The position numbers were made by a program, and so were the translations under genes. DNA of 64,000 nt from an uncultured bacterium. GTDB taxonomy: Bacteria > Oederibacteriota > PGYV01 > Palsa-1178. The notes beneath the pieces were generated by a model. That model saw only the letters and a program-made list of their open reading frames with translations, did not search any database and was not told the DNA's origin. The first letter of the stretch is position 1; every line of letters starts with the position of its first letter. This document shows, piece by piece, positions 28,101 through 36,118 of the stretch. The stretch lies in NCBI GenBank assembly GCA_937889595.1, contig CALAOR010000076.1, forward strand, positions 1 to 64,000, written 5' to 3'.

Positions 28101-28407
28101 AAATAAGATCAGAGTTTTCAGGAACCTGATGAACCTGGCGCTGGGAGACACCCTGAAACTGCGGTATGTCCTGACCCAAAACGGCAGGATCAAGCTCAGG
28201 GTTTACACGCTGTCAGGTTCGTTTGTGACAGAACTTGTTGACATAAATATAACGGACAGTATTGATTCCCAAAATCCCTATGAAAGCGCGGACCTGTATT
28301 GGGACGGGACGAATAAAGCCGGCCAAAAGGTGGCGTCAGGCGTGTACATCCTGTCGCTTGAAACGCCGAAATCAAGGGTTATAGAAAAAGTGGCGGTTGT
28401 GAAATAA
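25168..28407 (+). CDS. Secreted protein with about ten FN3 domains and a sorting-like C-terminus
   Basis: This encodes 1079 residues with a signal peptide (about 1-21, ending VTADW). About ten fibronectin type III-like modules follow, several with the exact motif GYNIYRST or a near copy (YNVYRSTNP, GYNIYKSTDP, YNVYRSTFAG, YRVYRSTTL). The last 100 residues (about 975-1079) form a FlgD-like Ig domain with WDGTNKAGQKVASGVYIL, ending VIEKVAVVK, as in type A sorting domains. It starts 14 bases after the SprA-like gene and shares its FN3 type, so it is a good candidate for cargo or a surface partner of that protein. No enzymatic domain is seen. Confidence 0.85.
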   Translation: MKKVFIAAVMLCVFSAVVTADWDASMVRVEFDGPQLIVNWLPVTDPAPVTYTVLFAVYRSGVTLTSDAQWNALTAQADSLPQSVSIYADVLPLTYTAFYRIKKYTNPSDGIYSKTVSSSSPGSITDHTGYDSKVFLAWVKSADPDVLYYNVYRSTNPGLFDAVKMGNVSDTKIVDYSAANLIGYFYRIQPVSDVEGSFSGYVNVTPFAAPFAPSYVYVSPSADGTSVSLTWTATALRGSYDISGYNIYRSTSPITIADAPVETANSYYLDSSLIPGTWYNYQVKTVDIMSNTSAPYSFTVFTTGPPFAPVNVRAQSANASLAVVSWDNNKSSEAVIRYHIYETGLEKGTALASPYTDSTAVSGGKYLYTVKAENPSGLSPFSSAVAVTVMPDAPLDLKVLPGVSPGSLDLSWQPIAPIENVTGYNIYRALTPLSFNFSTPIVTNVTLYADIDVASGQNYFYTISGFSSVEGAMSITASAVPVSRTVQVSGLTATAFNGYALLDWDNAGPAYGVTGYNIYKSTDPSPVLFTYSSYVTPAAGTLSSGYVTGLNTLGIPYYLKVTALNIYGEGDTVNASYIDITMTSEAVVEKPENVTATSQGDGQINLAWNAASDSRVTIYNVYRSTFAGSYNYASPLTFTGNNSYIDRTTTAAIGVPYYYEIRSYGAVSESASSAEVSATAFYRPYPVNNLTASYINGNIWLLWSAPAQKGTYDFPTEEYRVYRSTTLVFPGTPLPGGGSLTAEQFVDSTIDPAPQTYYYKVTAFDAHGNESINPVISSSIEISSPQKPPATLVALAGDGKVVLIWKMVSPLYYNIYRREASNPVYGQPIAYNVSSTLKDYTDQNLADGTTYYYMIKAVNAAGEGPASMEVSATPYIAVTLPAGAAVTAVIADKKEVLVSWSPAISGSPFTLAGYYVMRSSDGGGSYSTPPITLTTQTNYLDNSTEWNKTYYYIVKTLDSGGNIDGIYKPVSITLPLPENKIRVFRNLMNLALGDTLKLRYVLTQNGRIKLRVYTLSGSFVTELVDINITDSIDSQNPYESADLYWDGTNKAGQKVASGVYILSLETPKSRVIEKVAVVK

Positions 28408-28423
28408 ATAATAATGAGGTCCT

Positions 28424-30175
28424 ATGCCCAAAATAAACATATTGCCCGATAATGTCGCGAACCAGATCGCTGCAGGAGAAGTGATAGCAAGGCCGTCCTC
28501 CTGCGTCAAAGAGCTGCTCGAAAACTCCATAGACGCCGGCGCCCAAAACATAACTGTTTCCATAGAGAACGCTGGAAAGAAAAAGATCGAAATAAAGGAT
28601 GACGGCTCGGGTATGGACGGGGAAGACCTGAAAAATGCTTTTTTGAGGCATGCCACCAGCAAGATAAGGACGATCGAGGATTTAAACTTCATAGAAACCC
28701 TGGGGTTCAGGGGGGAAGCCCTGGCTTCCATCGCGTCTGTGGCCAGGATAGAGGCCCTGACAAGGTCTAAAGACGAAGATACGGGCAGTTTTATTAATAT
28801 AGAAGGCGGCAGTATCGTAAAGCAGGGAAAAAAAGCCTCAAATATAGGGACAATAATATCGGTAAAGGACCTGTTCTATAATACCCCGGCAAGACTGAAA
28901 TTTCTAAAATCAGATTATACTGAGGAAGCCAATATTATTGAAACAGTATTAAACGAAGCTCTCGCGAGGGTTAACATTTCCTTTAAGCTGGAACTTGACA
29001 GCAAGGAAAACATGTTCTTTCCGAAATCCTCCTCTTTAAAGGAGCGCGTCCGCATTGCCTCAGGCAGGGAAGTGTCCGATGCCTTGATCGAAATATCCCA
29101 TTTTACGGACAATGTAAAAGTAACGGGCTATATAGCCAAACCGTCCGTTACAAGGCAGTCCAGGGGGCCGCAGTTCCTCTTTGTAAACAACAGGTGCATT
29201 CAAAGTAGGAATATTTCCTATGCTGTCTATGAAGGCTATGGGACTTTGCTGATGAAGGGAAAGTACCCGTACACCTATATATTCATCGATATAAACCCGT
29301 CTTTGGTCGATGTTAATGTCCACCCGACCAAGGCCGAGGTAAAGTTCAAGGACGAACGTTTTGTGTATAATTGTGTAAGGTCGGCCGTGGACGGGGCCCT
29401 GAAAAAACATGAGTTGACCCCCTCGGCTTATTTTGACGCGGGCATTGACAATGCGGCGGCCGGGGCAATAAAGGAAGGCGCGCAGGATGCCATAAACGGA
29501 TTTTTCGCAAATGAATCCGCGGTATTATTCAACGGCCCGGCTATTGAGTATACTAAAAGCACGATTGACGGCAAAACAAGGTCGCAAACGAGGGAATATT
29601 TATGGCTTAAAGCCCTGGGCCAGGTTCATAAGACATATATCGTCGGCGAAGACGATGACAACCTTGTTGTCATAGACCAGCACGCGGCGCACGAAAAAGC
29701 CATTTATGAAAAAATAATGGATGCCATATCGCAGGGGGCCCTGAAAGTCCAGGAACTTTTAATACCGGAGATTATCGAGGTTACGCCCCCGGAAAAACGC
29801 GTAATAATCTCCAACACCGGTGTTTTTTCCAGGCTTGGATTTTTTCTGGAGGAATTCGGCGAACGCGAGTTTAAGATCTCGGCGCATCCTGTCATAATAC
29901 GCGACAAGGCTGCAGCGCCTTTTGTAAAAGAAATAACAGCAAAACTCATGGATAAGGACAAGGCGGACGAACACGATGTCTTAAAACACCTGTGCGCGAC
30001 TGTTGCATGCAGGGCTGCGGTAAAAGCCGGCGACGTCTTAAATGACGCGGAAATGACGGAACTGCTGAATAATTACGTGGAGCTAAAGGACCCCCACTCG
30101 TGCCCGCACGGCCGCCCGCCCATCATAAAGATCCCGTTTGACGAGATAGAAAAGATGTTTAAACGCAAACTTTAA
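28424..30175 (+). CDS. mutL: DNA mismatch repair protein MutL
   Basis: This encodes 583 residues, within the usual bacterial range. The N-terminal GHKL ATPase has IAAGEVIARPSSCVKELLEN, DDGSGM, ATSKI and TLGFRGEALASI. The C-terminal dimerisation domain carries the endonuclease motif DQHAAHEKAIYE (Asp418 first), ACRAAVKAGD and CPHGRPP, so this is the nicking type found in bacteria without MutH. MutL links MutS mismatch recognition to strand removal in the cytoplasm. It starts 16 bases after the FN3 gene and so appears to be the last gene of the operon beginning at 18099, an odd partner for surface proteins. No mutS is in the window. Confidence 0.97.
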   Translation: MPKINILPDNVANQIAAGEVIARPSSCVKELLENSIDAGAQNITVSIENAGKKKIEIKDDGSGMDGEDLKNAFLRHATSKIRTIEDLNFIETLGFRGEALASIASVARIEALTRSKDEDTGSFINIEGGSIVKQGKKASNIGTIISVKDLFYNTPARLKFLKSDYTEEANIIETVLNEALARVNISFKLELDSKENMFFPKSSSLKERVRIASGREVSDALIEISHFTDNVKVTGYIAKPSVTRQSRGPQFLFVNNRCIQSRNISYAVYEGYGTLLMKGKYPYTYIFIDINPSLVDVNVHPTKAEVKFKDERFVYNCVRSAVDGALKKHELTPSAYFDAGIDNAAAGAIKEGAQDAINGFFANESAVLFNGPAIEYTKSTIDGKTRSQTREYLWLKALGQVHKTYIVGEDDDNLVVIDQHAAHEKAIYEKIMDAISQGALKVQELLIPEIIEVTPPEKRVIISNTGVFSRLGFFLEEFGEREFKISAHPVIIRDKAAAPFVKEITAKLMDKDKADEHDVLKHLCATVACRAAVKAGDVLNDAEMTELLNNYVELKDPHSCPHGRPPIIKIPFDEIEKMFKRKL

Positions 30176-30207
30176 GGGCTATGCCAAAACCAAAGCTAAG
30201 TTGTTAA

Positions 30208-30353
30208 GTCAATAGACAAAAACAAGAGATGTATAATAAGAAAAGATTGCACTCATCGATTGGATATGTTACGCCGGTAGAATTTGAAGAACTACAGGCG
30301 CAGGCTAATTTGTTCTAATCTGGGTGTCCAGTCGGAGGGGTTCAGTCCACTGG
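30208..30353 (+). pseudogene. IS3-family transposase 3' remnant with terminal repeat
   Basis: The frame from about 30208 to the TAA at 30316-30318 reads EMYNKKRLHSSIGYVTPVEF followed by nine more residues. This matches the C-terminal end of IS3-type OrfB transposases (YNxKRxHSxLGYxTPxEF). A stop lies in frame at 30205, so only about 35 codons survive. The bases after the stop, TGTCCAGTCGGAGGGG then TTCAGTCCA (30325-30349), look like an IS3-type right terminal repeat. The rest of the element is absent: this is a decayed insertion between mutL and the propeller gene. Confidence 0.75.
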
Positions 30354-30376
30354 CGCCATAAAAACAAGGGGATTTT

Positions 30377-32074
30377 ATGAACAAAATACTTATAACGGCA
30401 GGCGTTTTGATATATATGTGTTTATTTTCGCGCATCAGTGCTGATGTCTGGACTGACTATCACGGTACCACAGGCACGGCCGGTATTGACACCGGTTCGA
30501 TGTTTAATGAGTTTTCAGTCTTGAAACCTCCGTTGGTTTTATCGTGGTCGCAGACAGATTGGAATGGTCCCGGAATGACTTCGGTATTCGGTTCGGCACC
30601 AGTGGTTGCAAATGGTATTGTATATCTTGGTGCGGAAGATCATAATGGAACCGGCACAAGCCATCTTTTGTATGCGTGGGACACATCCACCGGGAACGGC
30701 ATTCCGGGATTTCCTGTTGGAGTTTTGGGCGATGTAACGACCGCTCCTGCGGTTGCCAATGGAATAGTATATGTTGGTTCGAAAAATGACGGGTTATATG
30801 CTTTTAATGCCACGACAGGAGCAATTATCCCTGGGTTTCCGTCTAACACAGGAGGTAATACATATACATCCCCGGCCGTATCTAAAGGTATTGTGTATGT
30901 GACAGGAAATGGGAAAAAATTATACGCTTTTAATGCCGCTACAGGTGCGGCAATTGCCGGATTCCCTGTTGGGGCTGACTTGTTCTCAAATCCGGTTATC
31001 ACAAACGGAAAAATATATGAGGTGTCGGGTGTTGACGGTAAATTATACGCATGGAATGCCTTAACTGGGTCTGCCATAGTTGGATTTCCTATAACATTAA
31101 ATCCGGTCGGCGGGTTTAGTCAGCCTATTGTGGCAAACGGGATCGTTTATGTTGGAGCGAGCGTATATAGCGCTTCTGGTTATAAGTTGTTTGCTTATAA
31201 TGCGGCAACAGGTGCCGGGATAGCTGGTTTTCCCGTTACTATGAATGAACCAGGATATGGTGCTCCATCAGAACCGGCTGTGGCTAATGGGGTTGTGTAT
31301 ATTACCATATATAATGGATCAGTGCCCGATACAAAAATATATGCCTTTAGTGCTTCAACTGGGGCAATAATGCCGGGTTTTCCGGTTGATATGAACGATG
31401 TTTGTTGGACATCGCCGAGGATTGCGAATGGCTACTTATATATCAACAATAGTTATAATAAAGTGTACGCAATTGATATTGCGGATGGAAGTATTGTATG
31501 GCAATATCTGATGCCGATAAATGGGTCGTTTGCAGGGGCACCCTACGGAGGTCCTGTTATTGCGGAAGATAAACTATTTGTTCCATGCGATTACGGCGAT
31601 GGGATCTTTGTATTCTGCGTTCCCAGCCCTACTGTTACGCCGACGATAATAATAACTGCAACTTACACACCGACAGTTACGCCAAGTATTACAGTTTCGT
31701 TGACTTTGACCGTTACTGCTACAATAACTGTGACGGGGACAATAACTTCCACTTACACAATTACACCAACGCCTCTGCCGAAGTTCAGACTTGAGGTGAA
31801 AGGCAATTATCCCGCCCCGTTCAGCGGCTATACGGATATAGTTTTTTTTGTTTCCAAATCGGCGAGTGTAGAAGTCACAATATTTACCGTATCAGGTGAA
31901 GTGGTGGTAAAAAAGCAGGCGTATTACCCCGCCGGTTTCGGAAAATATAGTTGGGATGGGTCAAACGGAGGCGGGAAAAAGGTGTCATCGGGTACTTATT
32001 TATATCGCGTGGAAGCAGTAATTGATAATGAAAAGCAAACAAGTAAAATACTAAAAATGACCTGTGTGAGGTGA
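30377..32074 (+). CDS. Secreted PQQ-like beta-propeller protein with sorting-like C-terminus
   Basis: This encodes 565 residues. Signal peptide (about 1-22, ending RISAD), then PQQ/pyrrolo-quinoline-like propeller blades (about 40-410) with repeating units such as VVANGIVYLG, LYAFNATTGA and the recurrent I.GFPV motif (IPGFPV, IAGFPV, IVGFPI, IMPGFPV). A short Thr/Pro linker (about 417-468) and a FlgD-like domain (about 470-565) with YSWDGSNGGGKKVSSGTYLY follow. No cofactor-binding residues can be assigned, so it is more likely a structural or binding propeller than a dehydrogenase. The codons look more A/T-rich than the neighbours (not counted), and an IS remnant lies just upstream, so a recent arrival is possible. 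The stop overlaps the next gene's GTG. Confidence 0.85.
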   Translation: MNKILITAGVLIYMCLFSRISADVWTDYHGTTGTAGIDTGSMFNEFSVLKPPLVLSWSQTDWNGPGMTSVFGSAPVVANGIVYLGAEDHNGTGTSHLLYAWDTSTGNGIPGFPVGVLGDVTTAPAVANGIVYVGSKNDGLYAFNATTGAIIPGFPSNTGGNTYTSPAVSKGIVYVTGNGKKLYAFNAATGAAIAGFPVGADLFSNPVITNGKIYEVSGVDGKLYAWNALTGSAIVGFPITLNPVGGFSQPIVANGIVYVGASVYSASGYKLFAYNAATGAGIAGFPVTMNEPGYGAPSEPAVANGVVYITIYNGSVPDTKIYAFSASTGAIMPGFPVDMNDVCWTSPRIANGYLYINNSYNKVYAIDIADGSIVWQYLMPINGSFAGAPYGGPVIAEDKLFVPCDYGDGIFVFCVPSPTVTPTIIITATYTPTVTPSITVSLTLTVTATITVTGTITSTYTITPTPLPKFRLEVKGNYPAPFSGYTDIVFFVSKSASVEVTIFTVSGEVVVKKQAYYPAGFGKYSWDGSNGGGKKVSSGTYLYRVEAVIDNEKQTSKILKMTCVR

Positions 32075-34041
32075 ATGTGAAAAAAATCCTCATTTTAGTC
32101 TTTATTGTTATGTATATTTCAGCGATAGTTCTCGCCGGATCCGAACTTGCCGGCACTACCAGCACCAATTCCCTTAAGATACGGCCCTTTGCCCGGGCGG
32201 CCGGGTTGGGGGATGCTTTTGTTTCTGTTTCAGAGGGGGCTGCAGGGCTTTATTACAATCCGGCCGGGCTTAATGCTTTGTCCGGATATGATTTTCAGGT
32301 TGACCATGTGAACTGGTTCGGTTCCATTAATGACGAGTTTTTGGCCGCGGCCTTGCCTTCGCCTTTTTTACCGAATGCCAAGATAGGTTTCGGGGTTTTA
32401 TGGTTCTCGGCGGGGAATATTCCTGATACTTCGGAACTGCCTACGGGCGCGCTTGAAACTATCGATTACTCTGCCTTGGTTAGCGGCTCTACCAATCCTG
32501 TGGCTTATTCCTTGCGGCTGGCTTACGCTGCAGACATCGTCGAGAACTTGGCGCTTGGCGCTGTTTTGAAATATGACGGGGAAAACATCAGCCGTTTTAA
32601 CGGCTCTTCGCTGGGGTGTAATATCGGCGGAATATACAGCTTACGGCCTAACGGGCACCTTATTCGTTTCGGCCTTACCCTGACAAACATCGGCACCGAC
32701 CTTAAACTCTCGGATGAAGCCTTTAAAATGCCGCTGTCCATGGAACTCGGGGCGTCCGATGAGATGCTCATATTCAACAACAAGCTGCTCGTCACAATGC
32801 AGGGGATGTTCCAGTCCGATTACGATACGCAATACGGCATAGGCGCCGAATACTGGTTTTACAACCTGGCATGCATAAGGCTTGGCTATAAATTTGGGGC
32901 CTTTAACCAGCCTTCTTTCGGGGCCGGGGTGAAATACAATAATTTCCAGTTCGACCTTGCATACCTTAAGTATGACGGCCTCGGTGATACGTTCAGATTC
33001 TCGCTCTCCTACGCCTTAAGGCAGCCGCCCGGCATAGGCCTCATGTGCGTGCCGCAGGTATTCTCGCCGAACAGCGATAAGATCGCGGATTATACATTTT
33101 TCAAGCCTGTCCTGAAGACAAAGGAAGTTTTCAAAAGCGCAAAGATAAGCCTTTATAACCCGGCCGGCACCTTGCTGATAGCGAGCATGCCCATGAACGC
33201 GGATCCTTTAAAATACACGTCGTGGAACGGCGTTGTGAACAAGGTTGTCCTGCCTGACGGCGCTTATAGGGCGATGGTTACGGCCGAGTTCGCGGACGGA
33301 AGCGCCACATCCGCTCCAGTGCCTGTAATCATTGACAACACGCCGCCTGAACTTTCCGTGGACGCGCAGCCTCGTGTCCTGAAAAAAGGGCCAAAGGGCG
33401 CGCTTTTGATACCTTCGGCATTTACTTTCTACGCCAACGACCGCAGCGGCATAGGCGGCTGGCAGCTTGTGATAAGGGATAAGGATAATAACGTGTTTTT
33501 TAATGTAGGCGACAAGGGCGCGCCGCCGCTTTCCTATATTTGGGACGGCAAGGGTAACAGCGGCGATTATGTCTCCACGAGTGACATATATAACTTCACC
33601 TTTATCTCCTATGATACCGTTGGCAACAAAACCCAGACTGCGCCCCAGTCGCAGGTTGTCCTACTAAGGGAAGTAAAGATGTTGTTTTTCTCAAACGCGC
33701 TATTTGAGTCAAACGCGGCTGACGTGAAAATATCGCAGTATAAATCATTGCAAGCACTCAAAAAGGCCGTTGAAAAATATCCGGAATTCACCATTACGGT
33801 CAAAGGTTACACTTCAAACGAACCGTCAATAAACGCAAAATACCCAACAAACGCCGCGCTCTCGCAGGCACGCGCCGACGCTGTGAAGTTCTTTATGGTG
33901 ACGCTTCTGGAATTTGACGCGTCAAGGATAAAGGCGATAGGCCTTGGTGAAGCAGACCCCATAGCCCCTAACGACACTCAGGAGGGCAGGGACAAGAACG
34001 GCAGGGTCGAGATAACCATAAAAACGACGGCATACGAATAG
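32071..34041 (+). CDS. PorV-like outer-membrane barrel fused to an OmpA domain (second copy)
   Basis: This encodes 656 residues from GTG 32071, overlapping the upstream stop; GTG 32077 is an alternative. Signal peptide (about 1-24), then a PorV/PorQ-like barrel (about 28-325) beginning SLKIRPFARAAGLGDAFVSV and containing GLYYNPAGLN. A middle section (about 330-540) carries VFSPNSDKIADYTFF and a FlgD-like YIWDGKGNSGDYV. The C-terminal OmpA domain (about 545-656) has FTITVKGYTSNE and KNGRVEITI. It follows a secreted protein with a sorting-like C-terminus, matching the idea that PorV-type proteins serve such cargo. Role in the outer membrane is inferred from family; the exact substrate is unknown. 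Confidence 0.87.
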   Translation: MNVKKILILVFIVMYISAIVLAGSELAGTTSTNSLKIRPFARAAGLGDAFVSVSEGAAGLYYNPAGLNALSGYDFQVDHVNWFGSINDEFLAAALPSPFLPNAKIGFGVLWFSAGNIPDTSELPTGALETIDYSALVSGSTNPVAYSLRLAYAADIVENLALGAVLKYDGENISRFNGSSLGCNIGGIYSLRPNGHLIRFGLTLTNIGTDLKLSDEAFKMPLSMELGASDEMLIFNNKLLVTMQGMFQSDYDTQYGIGAEYWFYNLACIRLGYKFGAFNQPSFGAGVKYNNFQFDLAYLKYDGLGDTFRFSLSYALRQPPGIGLMCVPQVFSPNSDKIADYTFFKPVLKTKEVFKSAKISLYNPAGTLLIASMPMNADPLKYTSWNGVVNKVVLPDGAYRAMVTAEFADGSATSAPVPVIIDNTPPELSVDAQPRVLKKGPKGALLIPSAFTFYANDRSGIGGWQLVIRDKDNNVFFNVGDKGAPPLSYIWDGKGNSGDYVSTSDIYNFTFISYDTVGNKTQTAPQSQVVLLREVKMLFFSNALFESNAADVKISQYKSLQALKKAVEKYPEFTITVKGYTSNEPSINAKYPTNAALSQARADAVKFFMVTLLEFDASRIKAIGLGEADPIAPNDTQEGRDKNGRVEITIKTTAYE

Positions 34042-34055
34042 GAGAGGAAGGAATC

Positions 34056-34331
34056 ATGAAAAGAAGATTTTACCTGGTTGTTATAATCCTGGCGCTGCCA
34101 TTGTTTTGTTTTTCTGAAGACTCGGCACACATTGTGGAAAAGAACAAAACACAGTTAAAAGACGCGTCTTACACCCGCATGAGCGGGCACATTGCGGTCG
34201 CCGCGGTGCAGTATAAAAAATACGCTCCCGTTCCCAGGGTGGCCATATTTGACTATGCTTTCGGAGCCACGTTTGAGGAGTACAAGAAACTGAACTCACA
34301 CGGCGTGCTCATTGAACGGAATTCACCATAG
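34056..34331 (+). CDS. Small exported protein, possibly cut short by a frameshift
   Basis: This encodes 91 residues with a signal peptide (about 1-20, ending FCFSED) and a short mature region, AHIVEKNKTQLKDASYTRMS through FEEYKKLNSHGVLIERN. I do not recognise a family. The stop at 34329 may be a frameshift product: in the +1 frame the sequence stays open through codons rich in Lys/Glu (HSSIGKIIARVVKEIEEGKK) to a TGA at 34417-34419, which touches the miaA start. A full-length version of about 120 residues would fit a tight operon. A sequencing error or a real mutation are both possible. Confidence 0.55.
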   Translation: MKRRFYLVVIILALPLFCFSEDSAHIVEKNKTQLKDASYTRMSGHIAVAAVQYKKYAPVPRVAIFDYAFGATFEEYKKLNSHGVLIERNSP

Positions 34332-34419
34332 CAGTATAGGAAAGATTATAGCAAGAGTTGTCAAAGAAATAGAAGAAGGTAAGAAAACAAAGCAAGAAAC
34401 AGGCAAAAAGGAGAACTGA

Positions 34420-35328
34420 ATGTACATCATTATAACCGGCGCCACAGGAACTGGAAAATCGGCTGTTGCCGTAGAGCTTGCCTCGATGATAAACGGAGAA
34501 ATAATATCAGCGGATTCCATGCAGGTTTATAAGGGCATGGATGTCGGCACTTACAAGATCACAAAAGGCGGAATGAAGGGGATAGAGCATCATCTTCTGG
34601 ACGTAATAGAACCCGGGGAAAGATTTTCGGCCGCGCAGTTCAAGGAACTTGCCGAGGCGGCCATAGGCGCCATAAAATCACGTGGAAAAATCCCCATAGT
34701 CACGGGCGGCACCGGGTTATATATAAGCGCGCTTACGCGCGGGATCTTGGCCGCAAAAGAACCGACCGCGCAGCAAAAAAGCTTTTTAAGGGCCGAGTTT
34801 GAGGAACACGGCCTTGAAGCGCTTGTGAACCTGCTCAATAAAAAAGATCCAACTGCGGCGGCCTTGATAGATATTAATAACAGCCGCAGGGTGCTCCGCG
34901 CGCTTGAACTCATCGAGGCCAACAAAATGAGCTTAAGCGAACTGCGGAAAACAACGGAACAGAACAGATATAAGGACCTATATAAATTATTCGTGCTTGA
35001 GGCCGGCCGCGAATACATATACGAAAGGCTCGATAAAAGGGTGGACGAAATGACGGCAAGCGGGCTGGTAAATGAAGTAAAAGCGCTTTTAAGCCGCAAT
35101 AATCCCTTAAGCATTACCAGCATGCAGGCCATAGGCTATAAGGAAACAATGGAATACCTAAAGGGGAATATATCTGAAAAAAAGATGGTTGAAAACATAA
35201 AACAGGCGACGCGTAATTATGCCAAAAGGCAGGTTACCTGGTTTAAAAAATACAGCGAGGCAGTCAGGATAAATATGGAAGGCAAATCAGTGGCTGACGC
35301 GGCAAAGGAGATCAGCGCGTGGCTGTGA
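34420..35328 (+). CDS. miaA: tRNA dimethylallyltransferase MiaA
   Basis: This encodes 302 residues, the usual length. The P-loop is GATGTGKS (about 7-14), followed by ISADSMQVYKGMDVGTYK, HHLLDVIEP, RFSAAQF, VTGGTGLYISAL and SMQAIGYKE, all diagnostic. The enzyme adds a dimethylallyl group to A37 of tRNAs reading UNN codons, in the cytoplasm. AAAAGGAG sits directly before the start. The downstream DUF4416 gene begins within its last codons. Confidence 0.97.
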   Translation: MYIIITGATGTGKSAVAVELASMINGEIISADSMQVYKGMDVGTYKITKGGMKGIEHHLLDVIEPGERFSAAQFKELAEAAIGAIKSRGKIPIVTGGTGLYISALTRGILAAKEPTAQQKSFLRAEFEEHGLEALVNLLNKKDPTAAALIDINNSRRVLRALELIEANKMSLSELRKTTEQNRYKDLYKLFVLEAGREYIYERLDKRVDEMTASGLVNEVKALLSRNNPLSITSMQAIGYKETMEYLKGNISEKKMVENIKQATRNYAKRQVTWFKKYSEAVRINMEGKSVADAAKEISAWL

Positions 35329-35843
35329 TTGCCCCGTATAAACCCGAGAAAATAATCTGCGGTTTTTTGTACGGCAGCGAAGCGGATTACCAAAGCGCGA
35401 AACAGAACATGTCGGCGGAATACGGGCCTATTGACCTTGAAAGTACTCCTTTCAGGTTTGAACATACCTCATATTATAATGCGGAGATGGGTTCCGGGCT
35501 TTTTCGAAGGTTTGTTTCCTTTGAAAACCAGGTTGACCCGTCTTTGCTGTCTAAAATCAAGCTTTTTGCCATGGATACCGAATCACAGTTCTTATATGAA
35601 GGGACATCAAAAAGACGGGTAAATATAGACCCCGGCCTTTTGTCCGAACCCAAGGTGGTACTTGCGTCGGCAAAGAACTTCAGCCACAGGATATGCATAG
35701 GCAGCGGGATATGGGCTGAAGTCACGCTGCGCTACTCAGGCAACACCTTCACAACCCTCGAATGGACATACCCGGATTACGCGTTCCCGGAAAGCATAAA
35801 GATCTTTAACCGCATAAGGGAGATATACAGAAAACAGCTTTAA
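35319..35843 (+). CDS. DUF4416 family protein
   Basis: This encodes 174 residues starting at GTG 35319, with AAGGAG eight bases upstream, and overlaps miaA by 10 bases. The sequence fits the DUF4416 family: ICGFLYGSEADYQSAKQNMS near the start, then STPFRFEHTSYYNAEMG and RRVNIDPGLLSEPKVVLAS, ending in TYPDYAF. No function is established for this family. Cytoplasmic location is expected because there is no signal sequence. Coupling to a tRNA modification gene may be incidental. Confidence 0.85.
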   Translation: MAVIAPYKPEKIICGFLYGSEADYQSAKQNMSAEYGPIDLESTPFRFEHTSYYNAEMGSGLFRRFVSFENQVDPSLLSKIKLFAMDTESQFLYEGTSKRRVNIDPGLLSEPKVVLASAKNFSHRICIGSGIWAEVTLRYSGNTFTTLEWTYPDYAFPESIKIFNRIREIYRKQL

Positions 35844-35873
35844 AGCCGGCTGTTGTCTGTTGCCGCGGCTTTT
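35842..35873 (+). terminator. Weak hairpin after the DUF4416 gene
   Basis: AAAGCCG (35842-35848) can pair with CGGCTTT (35866-35872), followed by a short T-stretch (TTTCATTT). The loop is long and the T-run poor, so this is a tentative terminator for the miaA-DUF4416 transcript. Confidence 0.3.
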
Positions 35874-35946
35874 CATTTGCGTGTGCAAACTTATAAAACA
35901 CGCAGGCACAAAAATCAAAACATACATTAAAACATAAGGTATTTTT

Positions 35947-36041
35947 GTAGAGCGGCTGCTTGCTGCCGCTCACCACGGCCTTTTAAAACGGCCCGCGTTT
36001 GTAAAAGCCGGCGTCAGAGCGGCAGCAAGCAGCCGCTCTAC
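35947..36041. repeat. Perfect 24-bp inverted repeat (GTAGAG...CTCTAC element)
   Basis: Positions 35947-35970 (starting GTAGAGCGGCTGCTTGCTGC) are the exact reverse complement of 36018-36041. The 47-base centre carries a smaller GGCC/CGGCC hairpin. Each arm is itself a hairpin (AGCGGC/GCCGCT). Related shorter hairpins occur at 501-527 and 50490-50513. It accounts for much of the 386-base gap before the radical-SAM gene. Confidence 0.8.
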
Positions 36042-36118
36042 GGGATCTGTTTTCTTGAAATTTGTGAGGGCTTGCCCCCTCTAAAACGCAGGCCTTACAA
36101 AACTAAATTTCTTTGCCA

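Noticed and set aside
35844-36118. tRNA or small RNA gene in the gap after the DUF4416 gene
   Set aside because: No cloverleaf or CCA-like end is visible; the structure present is explained by the 24-base inverted repeat and shorter hairpins.
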